A model generated the notes under the pieces. The model had not been told where the DNA came from. It ran no database searches and saw nothing but the letters and a program-made list of their open reading frames with translations. A DNA stretch of 64,000 nt from DASUNQ01 sp035536455 (GTDB lineage Bacteria; Acidobacteriota; Thermoanaerobaculia; Multivoradales; UBA5704): the NCBI GenBank assembly GCA_035536455.1, contig DATLOC010000031.1, positions 1 through 64,000 on the forward strand. The letters run 5' to 3'. The translations under genes and the position numbers were made by a program. Below are positions 25,988-34,091 of this stretch, piece by piece; position 1 is the first letter of the stretch, and each line of letters starts with the position of its first letter.

Positions 25988-26215
25988 ATGTCAGGTCGGA
26001 AAATCGTGGCAAGCGTGGGGGCGCTCGCAGTGGCGGCGTTCCTGGTCCTGGGCACACCGGCGCACGCCATCGGCTCGCGCGCCGGCAACGAGGCGCCGCC
26101 GGCCCGGGCCAGCGCCTGGCAGGCGTTCGCCGAGCTGTTGCGGGACGTCTTCGAGCTCGTAGGCCTGCGGCCGGTTTGGGAGAGCCAAGGTCCAGCGATC
26201 GATCCGAACGGCTAA
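25988..26215 (+). CDS. Small secreted peptide
   Basis: 75 aa, ATG at 25988 with a GAGGAGG ribosome site. A clear Sec signal peptide (MSGRKIVASVGALAVAAFL, cleavage after APAHA-like THAHA region PAHA at about residue 27) leaves about 48 residues. The mature part has an amphipathic helix, SAWQAFAELLRDVFELVG, and a polar tail. Unknown function; a peptide signal or membrane-active peptide are options. The gene lies 73 nt upstream of, and in line with, the second zinc-finger/TPR gene. The low-G+C flanks seen at the restriction locus are not present here. Confidence 0.65.
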   Translation: MSGRKIVASVGALAVAAFLVLGTPAHAIGSRAGNEAPPARASAWQAFAELLRDVFELVGLRPVWESQGPAIDPNG

Positions 26216-26288
26216 GCGAACAAGACGCGCAAGCCGTGTGGCAGAATACGCCCCGCTAATCTGCTGAAACCCGGGAGACCGCCCGAGC

Positions 26289-27629
26289 TTGCGCGACCAC
26301 CCTACGCACGAGACCCTCGACCGCTTCCTGCGCGGGCAGCTTTCGGCGGTCGAGGGTGCCCGCGTCATTGATCATCTCGTCCGCGGCTGCCCCTTCTGCC
26401 AGGCGGCAGCCGCGGATCTCGCGGGCCCGCTTTTCGAGGAAGGCGAGCCGGAAGACCTGGGGAGCGACGATGGCGCGGTCTGCGAAGTCGATTTGGACCG
26501 TGCTTTACCCGCGGCGCGCCACGCCGCCGCCGCCCACCAGGAGGAGACCCTCCTCGCCGACGAGATCTACGCCGCGCTCGTGGTGGAGGGGCACTCCGCC
26601 ATCCACCGGGCCTCGCACTTCCACCGCGTCCCTGTCTGCCGCGCCCTGATGCGGCGGAGCTGGGAGCTGCGGCACGAGGACCCGACGCAGATGCTGCAGC
26701 TAGCCGACCTCGCGGTGTACGCCGCGAGCCGGCTCGACCCCGAGCAGGTGGGAACGGTGCGAGTCGCCGAGCTCAACGCCCGTGCGCTCGGCGAGTACGG
26801 GAATGCGCAGCGCATCACCGGCGACTTGAGCGGCGCCGAGCGATCGGTTGAGCAGGCCCTCGCTCTCTACCAGAGCAACGACCAGGACCCGCTTCTCGGC
26901 GCTCACTTGCTGAGCCTCAGGGCCTCCCTGTTCGCCGATCAGCGTCGCTTCTCCAATGCCCTCGACTTGCTCGAGAAGGTGGAGAAGACCTACGAGGAAT
27001 TCGGCGAGCGCCATCAACAGGGGCGAGCGCTGGTCCAGAGGGGGATCTATACCGGCTACCGCGGCGAGGCGGCGGAGGGGGTCCGCCTTCTGCGCAGCGC
27101 GCTCGCCCTGATCGACGAAACGGTCGACCCGAAGCTGGCCCTGACAGCCGTCCACAACCTCGCTTGGGCGCTGTACGAGTGCGGGCAGCTCCGCGATGCC
27201 CGGGTGCTGCTGTGGGAGAACCGCGAGCGCTACGACCGGCACGCCGAGCGCACCATGCTCCTGAAGCGAACCTGGATCGAGGGCAACATCGCCGCGGGCC
27301 TCGGCGACCTGGAGCGTGCCGTCGAACGGCTGAGCGACGCGATCCAGGGCTTCGACGAGGCAGAGCTGGGCTATCAGGCCGCGCTCGCCGCCCTCGACCT
27401 CGGCGCCGTCTGGCTGCGCCAAGGCCGCTCGCACGCGGCGTTGGAGCTCCTCGAATACGCCGCCGAGACCTTCGTCGCCATCGGCGTCGGCCGCGAAGCC
27501 CTCGGCGCGTTGGCCCTCCTCCAGCAAGCCTGCGAGCAAGAGCGCGTCGACGTAACCCTCATCCACCAAATCTCCGCCTTCCTCCGCCGCCTCGAGCACG
27601 ACCCCAGCGCCCGCTTCAAGCAGCGCTAA
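26289..27629 (+). CDS. Zinc-finger-like/TPR protein B
   Basis: 446 aa from a TTG at 26289; no in-frame ATG lies near. The N terminus contains HETLDRFLRGQ and DHLVRGCPFC, a His-x4-Cys-x2-Cys zinc-finger-like motif. TPR-type helical repeats cover about residues 150-420 (RGIYTGYRGEAAEGVRLLRS, GNIAAGLGDLERAVERL). Related in layout to protein A on the other side of the peptide gene. Probably cytoplasmic. The shared finger-plus-TPR design suggests the pair evolved by duplication. Partner proteins are unknown. Confidence 0.7.
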   Translation: MRDHPTHETLDRFLRGQLSAVEGARVIDHLVRGCPFCQAAAADLAGPLFEEGEPEDLGSDDGAVCEVDLDRALPAARHAAAAHQEETLLADEIYAALVVEGHSAIHRASHFHRVPVCRALMRRSWELRHEDPTQMLQLADLAVYAASRLDPEQVGTVRVAELNARALGEYGNAQRITGDLSGAERSVEQALALYQSNDQDPLLGAHLLSLRASLFADQRRFSNALDLLEKVEKTYEEFGERHQQGRALVQRGIYTGYRGEAAEGVRLLRSALALIDETVDPKLALTAVHNLAWALYECGQLRDARVLLWENRERYDRHAERTMLLKRTWIEGNIAAGLGDLERAVERLSDAIQGFDEAELGYQAALAALDLGAVWLRQGRSHAALELLEYAAETFVAIGVGREALGALALLQQACEQERVDVTLIHQISAFLRRLEHDPSARFKQR

Positions 27630-27701
27630 CGCGCCTCCAAGCGCCGGCGCTCCGGCCCTCCGGCGTTCATAGGTTTCTTGTCCCTAAATCATCGAATGTA
27701 T

Positions 27702-27738
27702 GGGATCTGGCGCCTGGCTCGAGGGCCTCGTAGATCCC
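27702..27738. promoter_or_regulatory. Candidate activator site upstream of the sigma54-type promoter
   Basis: Inverted repeat GGGATCT (27702-27708) and AGATCCC (27732-27738). Its centre lies about 100 bp before the transcription start predicted from the -24/-12 element, the usual distance for an NtrC-type enhancer site. The wide 23-bp spacing is unusual, so it could be chance. Confidence 0.35.
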
Positions 27739-27792
27739 GACCGGCGCCCTTTCTCCTCGGGAACCGACCGCTCCAGGGCACTCTCCAGCCAC

Positions 27793-27807
27793 TGGCATTC
27801 CTCTTGC
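27793..27807 (+). promoter_or_regulatory. Sigma54 (-24/-12) promoter
   Basis: TGGCATTCCTCTTGC: the GG and GC pairs are exactly 10 nt apart, as in the TGGCAC-N5-TTGC consensus. The predicted start is near 27819 and the downstream gene starts at 27840 with GAGGAG in between. Expression would need an AAA+ activator. Confidence 0.6.
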
Positions 27808-27839
27808 GGAACGGGCACCCACCTACCGAGGAGATACCG

Positions 27840-28970
27840 ATGTTGACTGACTCTGTTCACGGCTCGTCTCGATTCCTGCTGCGCAGCGTGTTGCCGGTGG
27901 TGCTCGTCGCGATCGGCGCCCTGCTGGTGCCGCCGTCCGTCACCGCGCAGAGCTGCGTTCTAACTCGCCTCGACACGCCCGTCATGGACGCCTTCCACGA
28001 GGACTTCACCCCCACCGGTGCCCACCAGCGCTTCCAGGCCTCCCTCGGCCACCGCTACGGCTACTCCTTCCGCCACTTCGTCGGCACCGACGAGCAGGAG
28101 GAGCGGCTCGCCGAGCACAGCCAGGTGGTCAACAACGTCAACATCATCGACCTCTCGATGCGCTACAGCTTCAATTCCCAGACGAGCCTCTCGGTGGGCC
28201 TCCCGTACCTGACGGCCAACCGCGACGGCGCGCTGCGCAACGCCGAAGGGCACGTGATCGCGCGCTACACGCGCAGCCAGACCGAAGGGCTCGGCGACGT
28301 CACGGTGGTCGCCAAGCACCTTCTCTGGGACCCGGCGACCCATCGCCGCTCGAACCTCTCGCTCGGGCTCGGCATCAAGGCCCCGACCGGTGACTACAAG
28401 CAGAGGCAGACCACGCTGTCGCTCCGCGGCAGCCAGATCGTGCGCAGCGACGGGGGCACGGCCGACTACTCGGTCCAGCCCGGCGACGGCGCCTGGGGGA
28501 TCATCACCGAGGCGAGCGGCTACCGCATCCTCAACAAGACCGGCTCGCTCGCGCTCTACGGCAGCGGCACCTACATCTTCGCGCCCGAGACGCACAACGG
28601 CGTCGCGCGTCCCAACGCCAACATCGCCGAGGAGTTCGTGTCGGCGACGGACCAGTACGTGGCGCGCCTCGGCGTGCAGATCGGCCCCAAGTCCTGGCGC
28701 GGCTTCGGCCTCGGCCTCGGCGGCCGCATCGAGGGCATCCCGCCGCACGACGCCTTCGGCTCGAGCTTCGGCCGGCGGCGCCCGGGCTACATGGCCTCGG
28801 TCGAGCCGTCGCTGAGCTACTCCTGGGGCGGCAACTCGCTCTCGATGTCGGTGCCGTGGGCCGTCGAGCGCAACCGCCAGCGCAGCGTCTCGGACCTGAT
28901 CCGCGGCCGGCACGGCGACGCGGCGTTCCCGGACTACGTGGTCCTCACCAACTACGCCGTCCGGTTCTGA
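27840..28970 (+). CDS. Outer-membrane beta-barrel protein
   Basis: 376 aa from the ATG at 27840. The signal peptide ends near VTAQS. The mature protein alternates polar and aromatic residues as in beta strands, with long loops, and ends in NYAVRF (terminal Phe, the outer-membrane insertion signal). No specific porin family is recognised; a CxL motif just after the signal peptide (SCVLTRL) is conserved-looking. The TlpA-like gene overlaps its stop by 1 bp, so the two are probably co-transcribed from the sigma54-type promoter. Likely a transporter or sensor in the outer membrane. Confidence 0.75.
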   Translation: MLTDSVHGSSRFLLRSVLPVVLVAIGALLVPPSVTAQSCVLTRLDTPVMDAFHEDFTPTGAHQRFQASLGHRYGYSFRHFVGTDEQEERLAEHSQVVNNVNIIDLSMRYSFNSQTSLSVGLPYLTANRDGALRNAEGHVIARYTRSQTEGLGDVTVVAKHLLWDPATHRRSNLSLGLGIKAPTGDYKQRQTTLSLRGSQIVRSDGGTADYSVQPGDGAWGIITEASGYRILNKTGSLALYGSGTYIFAPETHNGVARPNANIAEEFVSATDQYVARLGVQIGPKSWRGFGLGLGGRIEGIPPHDAFGSSFGRRRPGYMASVEPSLSYSWGGNSLSMSVPWAVERNRQRSVSDLIRGRHGDAAFPDYVVLTNYAVRF

Positions 28971-29518
28971 TGCCGGCGCGGCCGCGGCGCCGCCGCGCGC
29001 CGGCGGCGCTCGTCCTCGCGATGACGGCGGCGGCCCTCGGGGCTGCCGCCGTCTCGGCCGCTCCGGCTCCAGCCAAGCCGCTGGAGGCGAAGCTCGACCG
29101 GCTCGAGGGCGGCAAGCTCAAGCTCTCGGAGCTGCGGGGCCAGCCGGTCCTGCTCGAGCTCTGGGCGACCTGGTGCATGCCGTGCCGGGAGCAGGCCGAG
29201 ATCGTCCGCGAGCTGGCGGCCGAGCTCGCGGGTCGCTCGGTCGCCGTGCTGGCGGTCAACCAGGGCGAAGGCGACAAGGTGGTCCAGAAGTACCTGGCGG
29301 AGCATCCAAGCCACTACCCGGTGGTGCTCGATCGCTGGCAGGTCGTCTCCGCGCACCTGCAGGTCAACGAGCTGCCGGCGCTCGTCCTCCTCGACCGCGA
29401 CGGCAAGGTGGCCGGCCTCCGCCTGGGGCTCACGCGGCGGGACGATCTCTTGTCGCTGCTGAGGGAGCTGGAGAACACCGCCGCCGCGGGAGCGGCGGGC
29501 GCGAGCGGCCGGCAGTAG
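28970..29518 (+). CDS. TlpA/ResA-like periplasmic thioredoxin
   Basis: 182 aa, starting in the TGATG overlap with the upstream gene. A basic N terminus and hydrophobic signal or anchor segment (about residues 10-35) precede a thioredoxin domain. The active-site motif is Cys69-Met-Pro-Cys72 in WATWCMPCREQ, and ELPALVLLDRDGKVAG holds the cis-Pro region. It acts in the periplasm as a disulfide reductase or oxidase. Co-expression with an outer-membrane barrel suggests a role in cysteine chemistry of a secreted or exported partner. The stop is adjacent to the convergent HTH gene. Confidence 0.85.
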   Translation: MPARPRRRRAPAALVLAMTAAALGAAAVSAAPAPAKPLEAKLDRLEGGKLKLSELRGQPVLLELWATWCMPCREQAEIVRELAAELAGRSVAVLAVNQGEGDKVVQKYLAEHPSHYPVVLDRWQVVSAHLQVNELPALVLLDRDGKVAGLRLGLTRRDDLLSLLRELENTAAAGAAGASGRQ

Positions 29519-29956
29519 TCAGCGCCGCCGCGCCCGGTCGGGCTCGCGGGGCTCGGCGGCGGTGGCGGCCGCTTGGGCGGCGAGGATCTCGCGCAGCTTG
29601 CCGAGGGCCTGGTCGATCTGCTCGGGGGTGAAGGCCAGCGGCGGCTGCCGCGGGACGCTGCCCTGGAGCTTGGTGGCGAGGTCGCGGACTTTCTGGCCGG
29701 TCGGGCTCGGCTGGGGCGCTTCCTGCGGGTACGCCAGGCGGAAGAACTCGACGGGGTCGAGCTGGATGACCTCGAGGATCTGGAACAGGTGGCCGATCTT
29801 GAAGGTCAGGGAGCGGCCCCAGAGCTTGCTCAGGTAGCCGGACGCCAAGTCCATCCGGCGCTCGATCTCGTTGAGCGGGACGCCGGAGATCCGGACGACC
29901 GTCAGCAGCAGCTCGAGGAGCCGGTTGGTCTCCGCCCTGGCGGATTCCGCAGACAC
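29519..29956 (-). CDS. Small HTH protein, XRE-like
   Basis: 145 aa, GTG start at 29956. Residues 10-75 form a helix-turn-helix-like bundle (LLTVVRISGVPLNEIERRM, SGYLSKLWGRSLTFKIGHL) and the C-terminal half is Pro/Ala-rich with a basic end. Probably a DNA-binding regulator. Its promoter region (29957-30033) is shared with the divergent CxxC secreted protein and, beyond it, the zinc receptor, so it may control them. Confidence 0.65.
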   Translation of the reverse strand: MSAESARAETNRLLELLLTVVRISGVPLNEIERRMDLASGYLSKLWGRSLTFKIGHLFQILEVIQLDPVEFFRLAYPQEAPQPSPTGQKVRDLATKLQGSVPRQPPLAFTPEQIDQALGKLREILAAQAAATAAEPREPDRARRR

Positions 29957-30020
29957 GATGCCCTAGGCTACGCGAAATTGCACGCCCCAGCAAAGGGCCG
30001 GCCTGGTGGGGATGGCGCGC

Positions 30021-30026
30021 TACAAT
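30021..30026 (+). promoter_or_regulatory. -10 box of the CxxC secreted-protein gene
   Basis: TACAAT, with 7 nt to the ATG at 30034, predicting a leaderless transcript. No good -35 at 16-18 nt. Confidence 0.4.
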
Positions 30027-30033
30027 GCCCCCG

Positions 30034-30408
30034 ATGAGGCGACTCCCGGCTCGCGGCCGCCCGGCCGTCGCCAGCCTGCTTGCCGTGCTCCTCGGCGCCG
30101 TCCTCTTGGCCGGCACGGTCGAGGTCCACGGCACGGCGGCGGAGCACTCCGCCCTCGACCGGCCGACCGTCGTCTTCACCGACGCGCGGCACGCCGACCA
30201 GCCGCTCCACCTCGAGACCTCGGCCGTCCTGGAGGTCCCGCGCTGCGCCTGGTGCGTGCTCCACGCCAAGAGCCGGGGCGACGCCTTGCGCGTGCCCGCG
30301 CGGCTCGCCGGTCCCGCGCTCGCTCGGACGGCTGTAGGCGCTCCGTCCGGCCAGCCCGCCTCCCCGCCCCGCCTCCGCCCGGTCTCCCGCGGCCCGCCGC
30401 TCGCCTGA
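30034..30408 (+). CDS. Small secreted protein with CxxC motif, possibly metal related
   Basis: 124 aa from the ATG at 30034. A basic N terminus and hydrophobic signal segment (LLAVLLGAVLLAGTVEV) lead to a His-rich stretch and a Cys-Ala-Trp-Cys pair (EVPRCAWCVLH), then a Pro/Arg-rich tail. Not confidently assigned. His plus CxxC suggests metal binding, and the gene directly precedes the zinc-receptor gene (97-nt gap), like small metal-handling proteins before TonB receptors. Confidence 0.55.
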   Translation: MRRLPARGRPAVASLLAVLLGAVLLAGTVEVHGTAAEHSALDRPTVVFTDARHADQPLHLETSAVLEVPRCAWCVLHAKSRGDALRVPARLAGPALARTAVGAPSGQPASPPRLRPVSRGPPLA

Positions 30409-30462
30409 CCCGCTCCTCGCGCTGACGGCCCGCCCCGGCGGGTAACTCTCGTCGTTTCGCGC

Positions 30463-30485
30463 CCCCGGCCCCGCGAAGGCCGGGG
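30463..30485 (+). other. Hairpin in the leader of the zinc-receptor gene
   Basis: CCCCGGCC-CCGCGAA-GGCCGGGG: 8-bp stem, 7-nt loop, 9 nt before the AGGAGG site. It may stabilise the RNA, end upstream transcripts, or hinder ribosome access. No T run follows. Confidence 0.45.
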
Positions 30486-30505
30486 ACTCGGGTCAGGAGG
30501 CAGTC

Positions 30506-32791
30506 ATGAGAAGTCGTCCTAGAATTCTTCGGCTGGCGGCGGCCCTGGCGCTGCCGCTGGTCTGCCTACTCACGCTCGCCGCGGCGGCTCCGGCCGCGGC
30601 CCAGCCCGCCCGCGGCTCGATCGCCGGCAAAGTCGTCTCCGAAGGGGGCGCGCCGATCGCCGGCGCCGACGTTTCGATCCTCGAGATCAACCGCCATGCC
30701 TCGACCGGCGCCGACGGCGCCTTCCGCTTCGACAACGTGCCGCCCGGCGAGTACCTCTTGGAGGCGGTGAGCGAGCGGGCGGGGACCGGGCTCACCCGGG
30801 CGGTCGTGGCCGCCGGCGCCACCGCCGAGGTGACCCTGGGGCTCGACTTGGCCGTGCACCGCGAGGAGATCCTGGTCACCGCCAGCGCCGACGCCCGCGG
30901 CCAGCTCGAGCTGGCCCAGCCGACGACCGTCATCGGCGGCGAGGAGCTGCGCCGGCGCCTCGAGCCGTCGCTCGGCGAGACCCTGAGCAAGGAAGCCGGC
31001 GTCTCGTCCACCTACTTCGGACCCGGCGCCAGCCGCCCGGTGATCCGCGGCCTGGGCGGCGACCGCGTGCGCGTCCTGCAGGACGGGCTGGGCGCCGGCG
31101 ACGCCTCCAGCACCAGCCCCGACCACGCGGTGTCGATCGACCCGCTCACCGCCGAGCGGATTGAAGTGCTGCGCGGGCCTTCTACCCTGCTCTACGGCAG
31201 CAGCGCCGTGGGCGGCGTGGTCAACGTCATCGACCAGCGGATCCCCGACCGCGTCCCGTCGGCGCCGGTCACCGGCCTGGTCGAGCTGCGCGGCGGCACC
31301 GTGGCCGACGAGCGCGGCGGCGCCGCCGTCCTCGACGGCGGCCGCGGGGAATGGGCCTGGCACGTCGACTTCTTGAAGCGCGAGACCGACGACTACGAGG
31401 TTCCGGACTCCGCCGTGTCGGGAGGAGTGCTCGAGAACAGCGCGCTCGAGACCGAAAGCGGGAGCGTCGGCGTCTCCTGGGTGAGTGAAGGGGGCTTCCT
31501 GGGCGTTGCGGTCGGGGGGCTCGACAGCTTCTACGGCGTGCCCGGCGGCCACGCTCATGCGGAGGGCGAGGGCGAAGAGGAGGCGCCAGTGCGCATCGAC
31601 CTCGAGCAGTGCCGCGCCGACCTGCGCGGCGCGATCACCCGGCCGTTCGGGCCCTTCCGCGGCGCCCGCCTGCGCATCGGCACCACGGAGTACGAGCACA
31701 CCGAGCTGGAGGGGGCCGAGATCGGGACGGTCTTCACCAACGAGACGTGGGAAGGACGTTTCGAGCTGGTGCAGCGGCCTTTCGGCGCCCTCTCAGGGTC
31801 CTTCGGGGCGCAGGTCGCGACGCGCGACTTCACCGCCGTCGGCGAGGAGGCGTTCATCCCGCCGACCGAGACCGAGTCGTGGGCGCTCTTCGCCTTTGAG
31901 GAAGTGGCGCGCGGGCCGGTTACCTGGCTCTTCGGCGCGCGCTACGAGAGCCAGGACGTGGGCGCCGACCTCCCTGCGGTCCCGCCCGAGTCACTCGAAT
32001 CGAGGATCGGGATCGACAGCCGCTCGGTCGACGGCCTCTCGGCCTCGGCCGGCGTCGTCTGGCGCCCCGCCGAGGAGTACTCGTTCGCCTTCTCGCTGGC
32101 GCGCTCGACCAAGCTCCCCAACGCCGAGGAGCTCTTCTCGAACGGGCCGCACATCGCCACCCGCGCCTTCGAGGTCGGCGACCCGAGCCTCGAGCAGGAG
32201 ACGAGCCTCGGCGCCGACCTGTCGCTGCGCAAGCACGGCGGGCGGCTTTCGGGCGAGGTGAGCCTCTTCGCCAACCGCTTCGACGACTACATCTTCGAGC
32301 AGGCGACCGGCGACGAGGCGGACGGGCTGCCGGTCTTCCGGTTCGTGCAGCGCGACGCCGAGTTCGTCGGCGCCGAGCTGACCGGCGTCGTCGAGCTCTA
32401 CCACGGCGAGCCGCACCACTTCGATCTCGAGCTCGGAGCGGACTTCGTGCACGCCGAGCTGCGCGACACCGGCGAGCCGCTGCCGCGCATCCCGCCGCGC
32501 CGCTACCGGCTCGGGTTCCACTACTTGGGCGAGCGGCTGCAGGGAACGGTCGAGGGGCAGCGGGTGGAGGCGCAGGACCGGCTGGCGGCCCTTGAGACGC
32601 GGACCGAGGGCTACACGCTGCTCAACGCCAGCCTCTCCTACCGCTTCTTCTTCGGCGAACGGCTGCTCGACCTGCTGCTGCGCGGCACCAACCTCACCGA
32701 CGAGGAGGCGCGCAACCACGTCTCCTTCCTCAAGGACCTGGTGCCGCTGCCGGGTCGGGACGTCTCGCTGGCGGTGCGCTTCTCGTTTTGA
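30506..32791 (+). CDS. TonB-dependent receptor, ZnuD-like (zinc uptake)
   Basis: 761 aa, ATG at 30506 with AGGAGG. Signal peptide, a carboxypeptidase-regulatory-like domain (about residues 35-115), TonB plug with VIRGLGGDRVRVLQDGLG, ASSTSPDHAVSIDPLTAERI and GPSTLLYGSSAVGGVVNVID, then a beta barrel ending in AVRFSF. The plug text and the His/Glu loop AHAEGEGEEEAPVRIDLEQ match ZnuD-family receptors, which import zinc (or sometimes haem) at the outer membrane using TonB energy. The plug probably precedes an uptake route whose inner-membrane transporter is elsewhere. No Zur box was recognised. Confidence 0.88.
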   Translation: MRSRPRILRLAAALALPLVCLLTLAAAAPAAAQPARGSIAGKVVSEGGAPIAGADVSILEINRHASTGADGAFRFDNVPPGEYLLEAVSERAGTGLTRAVVAAGATAEVTLGLDLAVHREEILVTASADARGQLELAQPTTVIGGEELRRRLEPSLGETLSKEAGVSSTYFGPGASRPVIRGLGGDRVRVLQDGLGAGDASSTSPDHAVSIDPLTAERIEVLRGPSTLLYGSSAVGGVVNVIDQRIPDRVPSAPVTGLVELRGGTVADERGGAAVLDGGRGEWAWHVDFLKRETDDYEVPDSAVSGGVLENSALETESGSVGVSWVSEGGFLGVAVGGLDSFYGVPGGHAHAEGEGEEEAPVRIDLEQCRADLRGAITRPFGPFRGARLRIGTTEYEHTELEGAEIGTVFTNETWEGRFELVQRPFGALSGSFGAQVATRDFTAVGEEAFIPPTETESWALFAFEEVARGPVTWLFGARYESQDVGADLPAVPPESLESRIGIDSRSVDGLSASAGVVWRPAEEYSFAFSLARSTKLPNAEELFSNGPHIATRAFEVGDPSLEQETSLGADLSLRKHGGRLSGEVSLFANRFDDYIFEQATGDEADGLPVFRFVQRDAEFVGAELTGVVELYHGEPHHFDLELGADFVHAELRDTGEPLPRIPPRRYRLGFHYLGERLQGTVEGQRVEAQDRLAALETRTEGYTLLNASLSYRFFFGERLLDLLLRGTNLTDEEARNHVSFLKDLVPLPGRDVSLAVRFSF

Positions 32792-32806
32792 GGCGCCGGC
32801 CGCGCC

Positions 32807-33412
32807 CTACTTCTTGGTGTAGGTGATCTCCATCATCTTGAACTCCTTGCCGTCCTTGCCGGGCACGTGCATCTCGAAGACCTCGGTCGTCGGGCTCGTC
32901 CAGCGGGACACCATCCTCGCCGTTATCTTCCCCTTCGTGACCGGGTCGTTCCAACTGCCGGTGAAGGTGCAGACGCCCTGAGCGTCGCAGGTGCCTTCGC
33001 TCAGCATCACGCCGGTGGACATGCTGTCGTTCCACGTCGCCCAGTACTTGCCGGTGACGTTGTCGTAGCCATGCATGCCGTGGCCGGTGAACGGCGTTCC
33101 CATCATCGAGCTGCTGACGTCCTCGACCAGCACGCGGCCGTCGAGCGCCATTTTCCGCGTCGCCGTCCCGCTCTCTTCCGACGGCGGCCCACCCGGCTCG
33201 TGCCAGCTCTTGATCTTCAGGTCGTAGCTGCCGGCCTGCGCCGCCAAGGCCTGGTGCGGGGCGCCCGGCGCGCCGGCCTGCATGTAGGCCTGCATCTCGG
33301 CCTGCTGCTCCGGGGTCATCTGGGGTTGCTGCTGTCCCTCCTGCGCCAACGCCGGTGCGGCGACGAGCACGGCGGCGGCGGTCAACAGCCAGCTTGCGAG
33401 CTTGCGGATCAT
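32807..33412 (-). CDS. Secreted DUF1579-family protein
   Basis: 201 aa from the ATG at 33412 with AAAGGAG upstream. A signal peptide (to about ALAQ) and a Gln-rich segment (QQQPQMTPEQQAEMQAYMQ) precede a domain resembling DUF1579 (YDLKIKSWHEPGG, LVEDVSSSMMGTPFTGHG, GTWNDPV-type turns, ITYTKK). Likely a periplasmic lipocalin-like fold; function unknown. Second gene after the cupin gene (25-nt gap), probably one transcript. Confidence 0.75.
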   Translation of the reverse strand: MIRKLASWLLTAAAVLVAAPALAQEGQQQPQMTPEQQAEMQAYMQAGAPGAPHQALAAQAGSYDLKIKSWHEPGGPPSEESGTATRKMALDGRVLVEDVSSSMMGTPFTGHGMHGYDNVTGKYWATWNDSMSTGVMLSEGTCDAQGVCTFTGSWNDPVTKGKITARMVSRWTSPTTEVFEMHVPGKDGKEFKMMEITYTKK

Positions 33413-33437
33413 GATTTCTCCTTTGGGGTAGGGGCTG

Positions 33438-33995
33438 CTACGGCCTCTTCCGCGGGTCGTCGCGCGGGTCGAGGTAGACGATCTGCCAGGGGCCGAAACC
33501 GGTGATCTGGAGGACGGTGTCGCCCGTCGCCCAGGCATAGTGCCACATGTCGGCCGGCATCAGGGAGTAGGTGCCGGCGGGGAGCGCCATGCCCTGCGCG
33601 GTGTCGAACTTGTCACCGCGGCCCAGGTTGAAGGTCCCGGAGACGACGGTGATCCGCTCGGGCGCGGGATGGAAGTGCGGCTTCACCTGGAAGCCGTCCG
33701 GCAGCCGGAGGCGCATGGTGAAGAGCCCCTCTTCGCGGGGGTCGCCTTCGAGGACCGCGAACTTGGCGCCCTTCGCCAGCGACGGCGGCCCGTCCTGCCA
33801 CTTGATCGCGGCGGAGCGGTAGACCTCGTGGGCTGGATCCGGGTCCGCCACGGGCTCCTGCAGGGGATCGGTGGAGTGCTCGCCGGGCGTGGTCGGTTGG
33901 GCGGGCGGGGCGCCGTTCGCCGCCGCGCCGGCGGCGGCGAGGACGAGCAGGGCGCCCAGGAAGGCTGGCGCGAAGCGACTCAGTGAGTGCGGCAT
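33438..33995 (-). CDS. Secreted cupin-domain protein
   Basis: 185 aa from the ATG at 33995 with GAAGGAGGG upstream. Signal peptide about residues 1-27. The cupin barrel (about 75-180) has the metal-site motif PHFHPAPERITVVSGTF and the second motif PAGTYSLMPADMWHYA, so the ligands are two His, Glu and a later His. Periplasmic; substrate unknown. It heads a two-gene unit with the DUF1579 protein. Confidence 0.82.
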   Translation of the reverse strand: MPHSLSRFAPAFLGALLVLAAAGAAANGAPPAQPTTPGEHSTDPLQEPVADPDPAHEVYRSAAIKWQDGPPSLAKGAKFAVLEGDPREEGLFTMRLRLPDGFQVKPHFHPAPERITVVSGTFNLGRGDKFDTAQGMALPAGTYSLMPADMWHYAWATGDTVLQITGFGPWQIVYLDPRDDPRKRP

Positions 33996-34091
33996 GGCTC
34001 CCTCCTTCGGATGTCGGTGACGGGTCGTGGAGGATGTATCATCGCCGAAAACGTCCGCCAGGTCATCCATCGCTTCCGAGCACCGTGGAAA

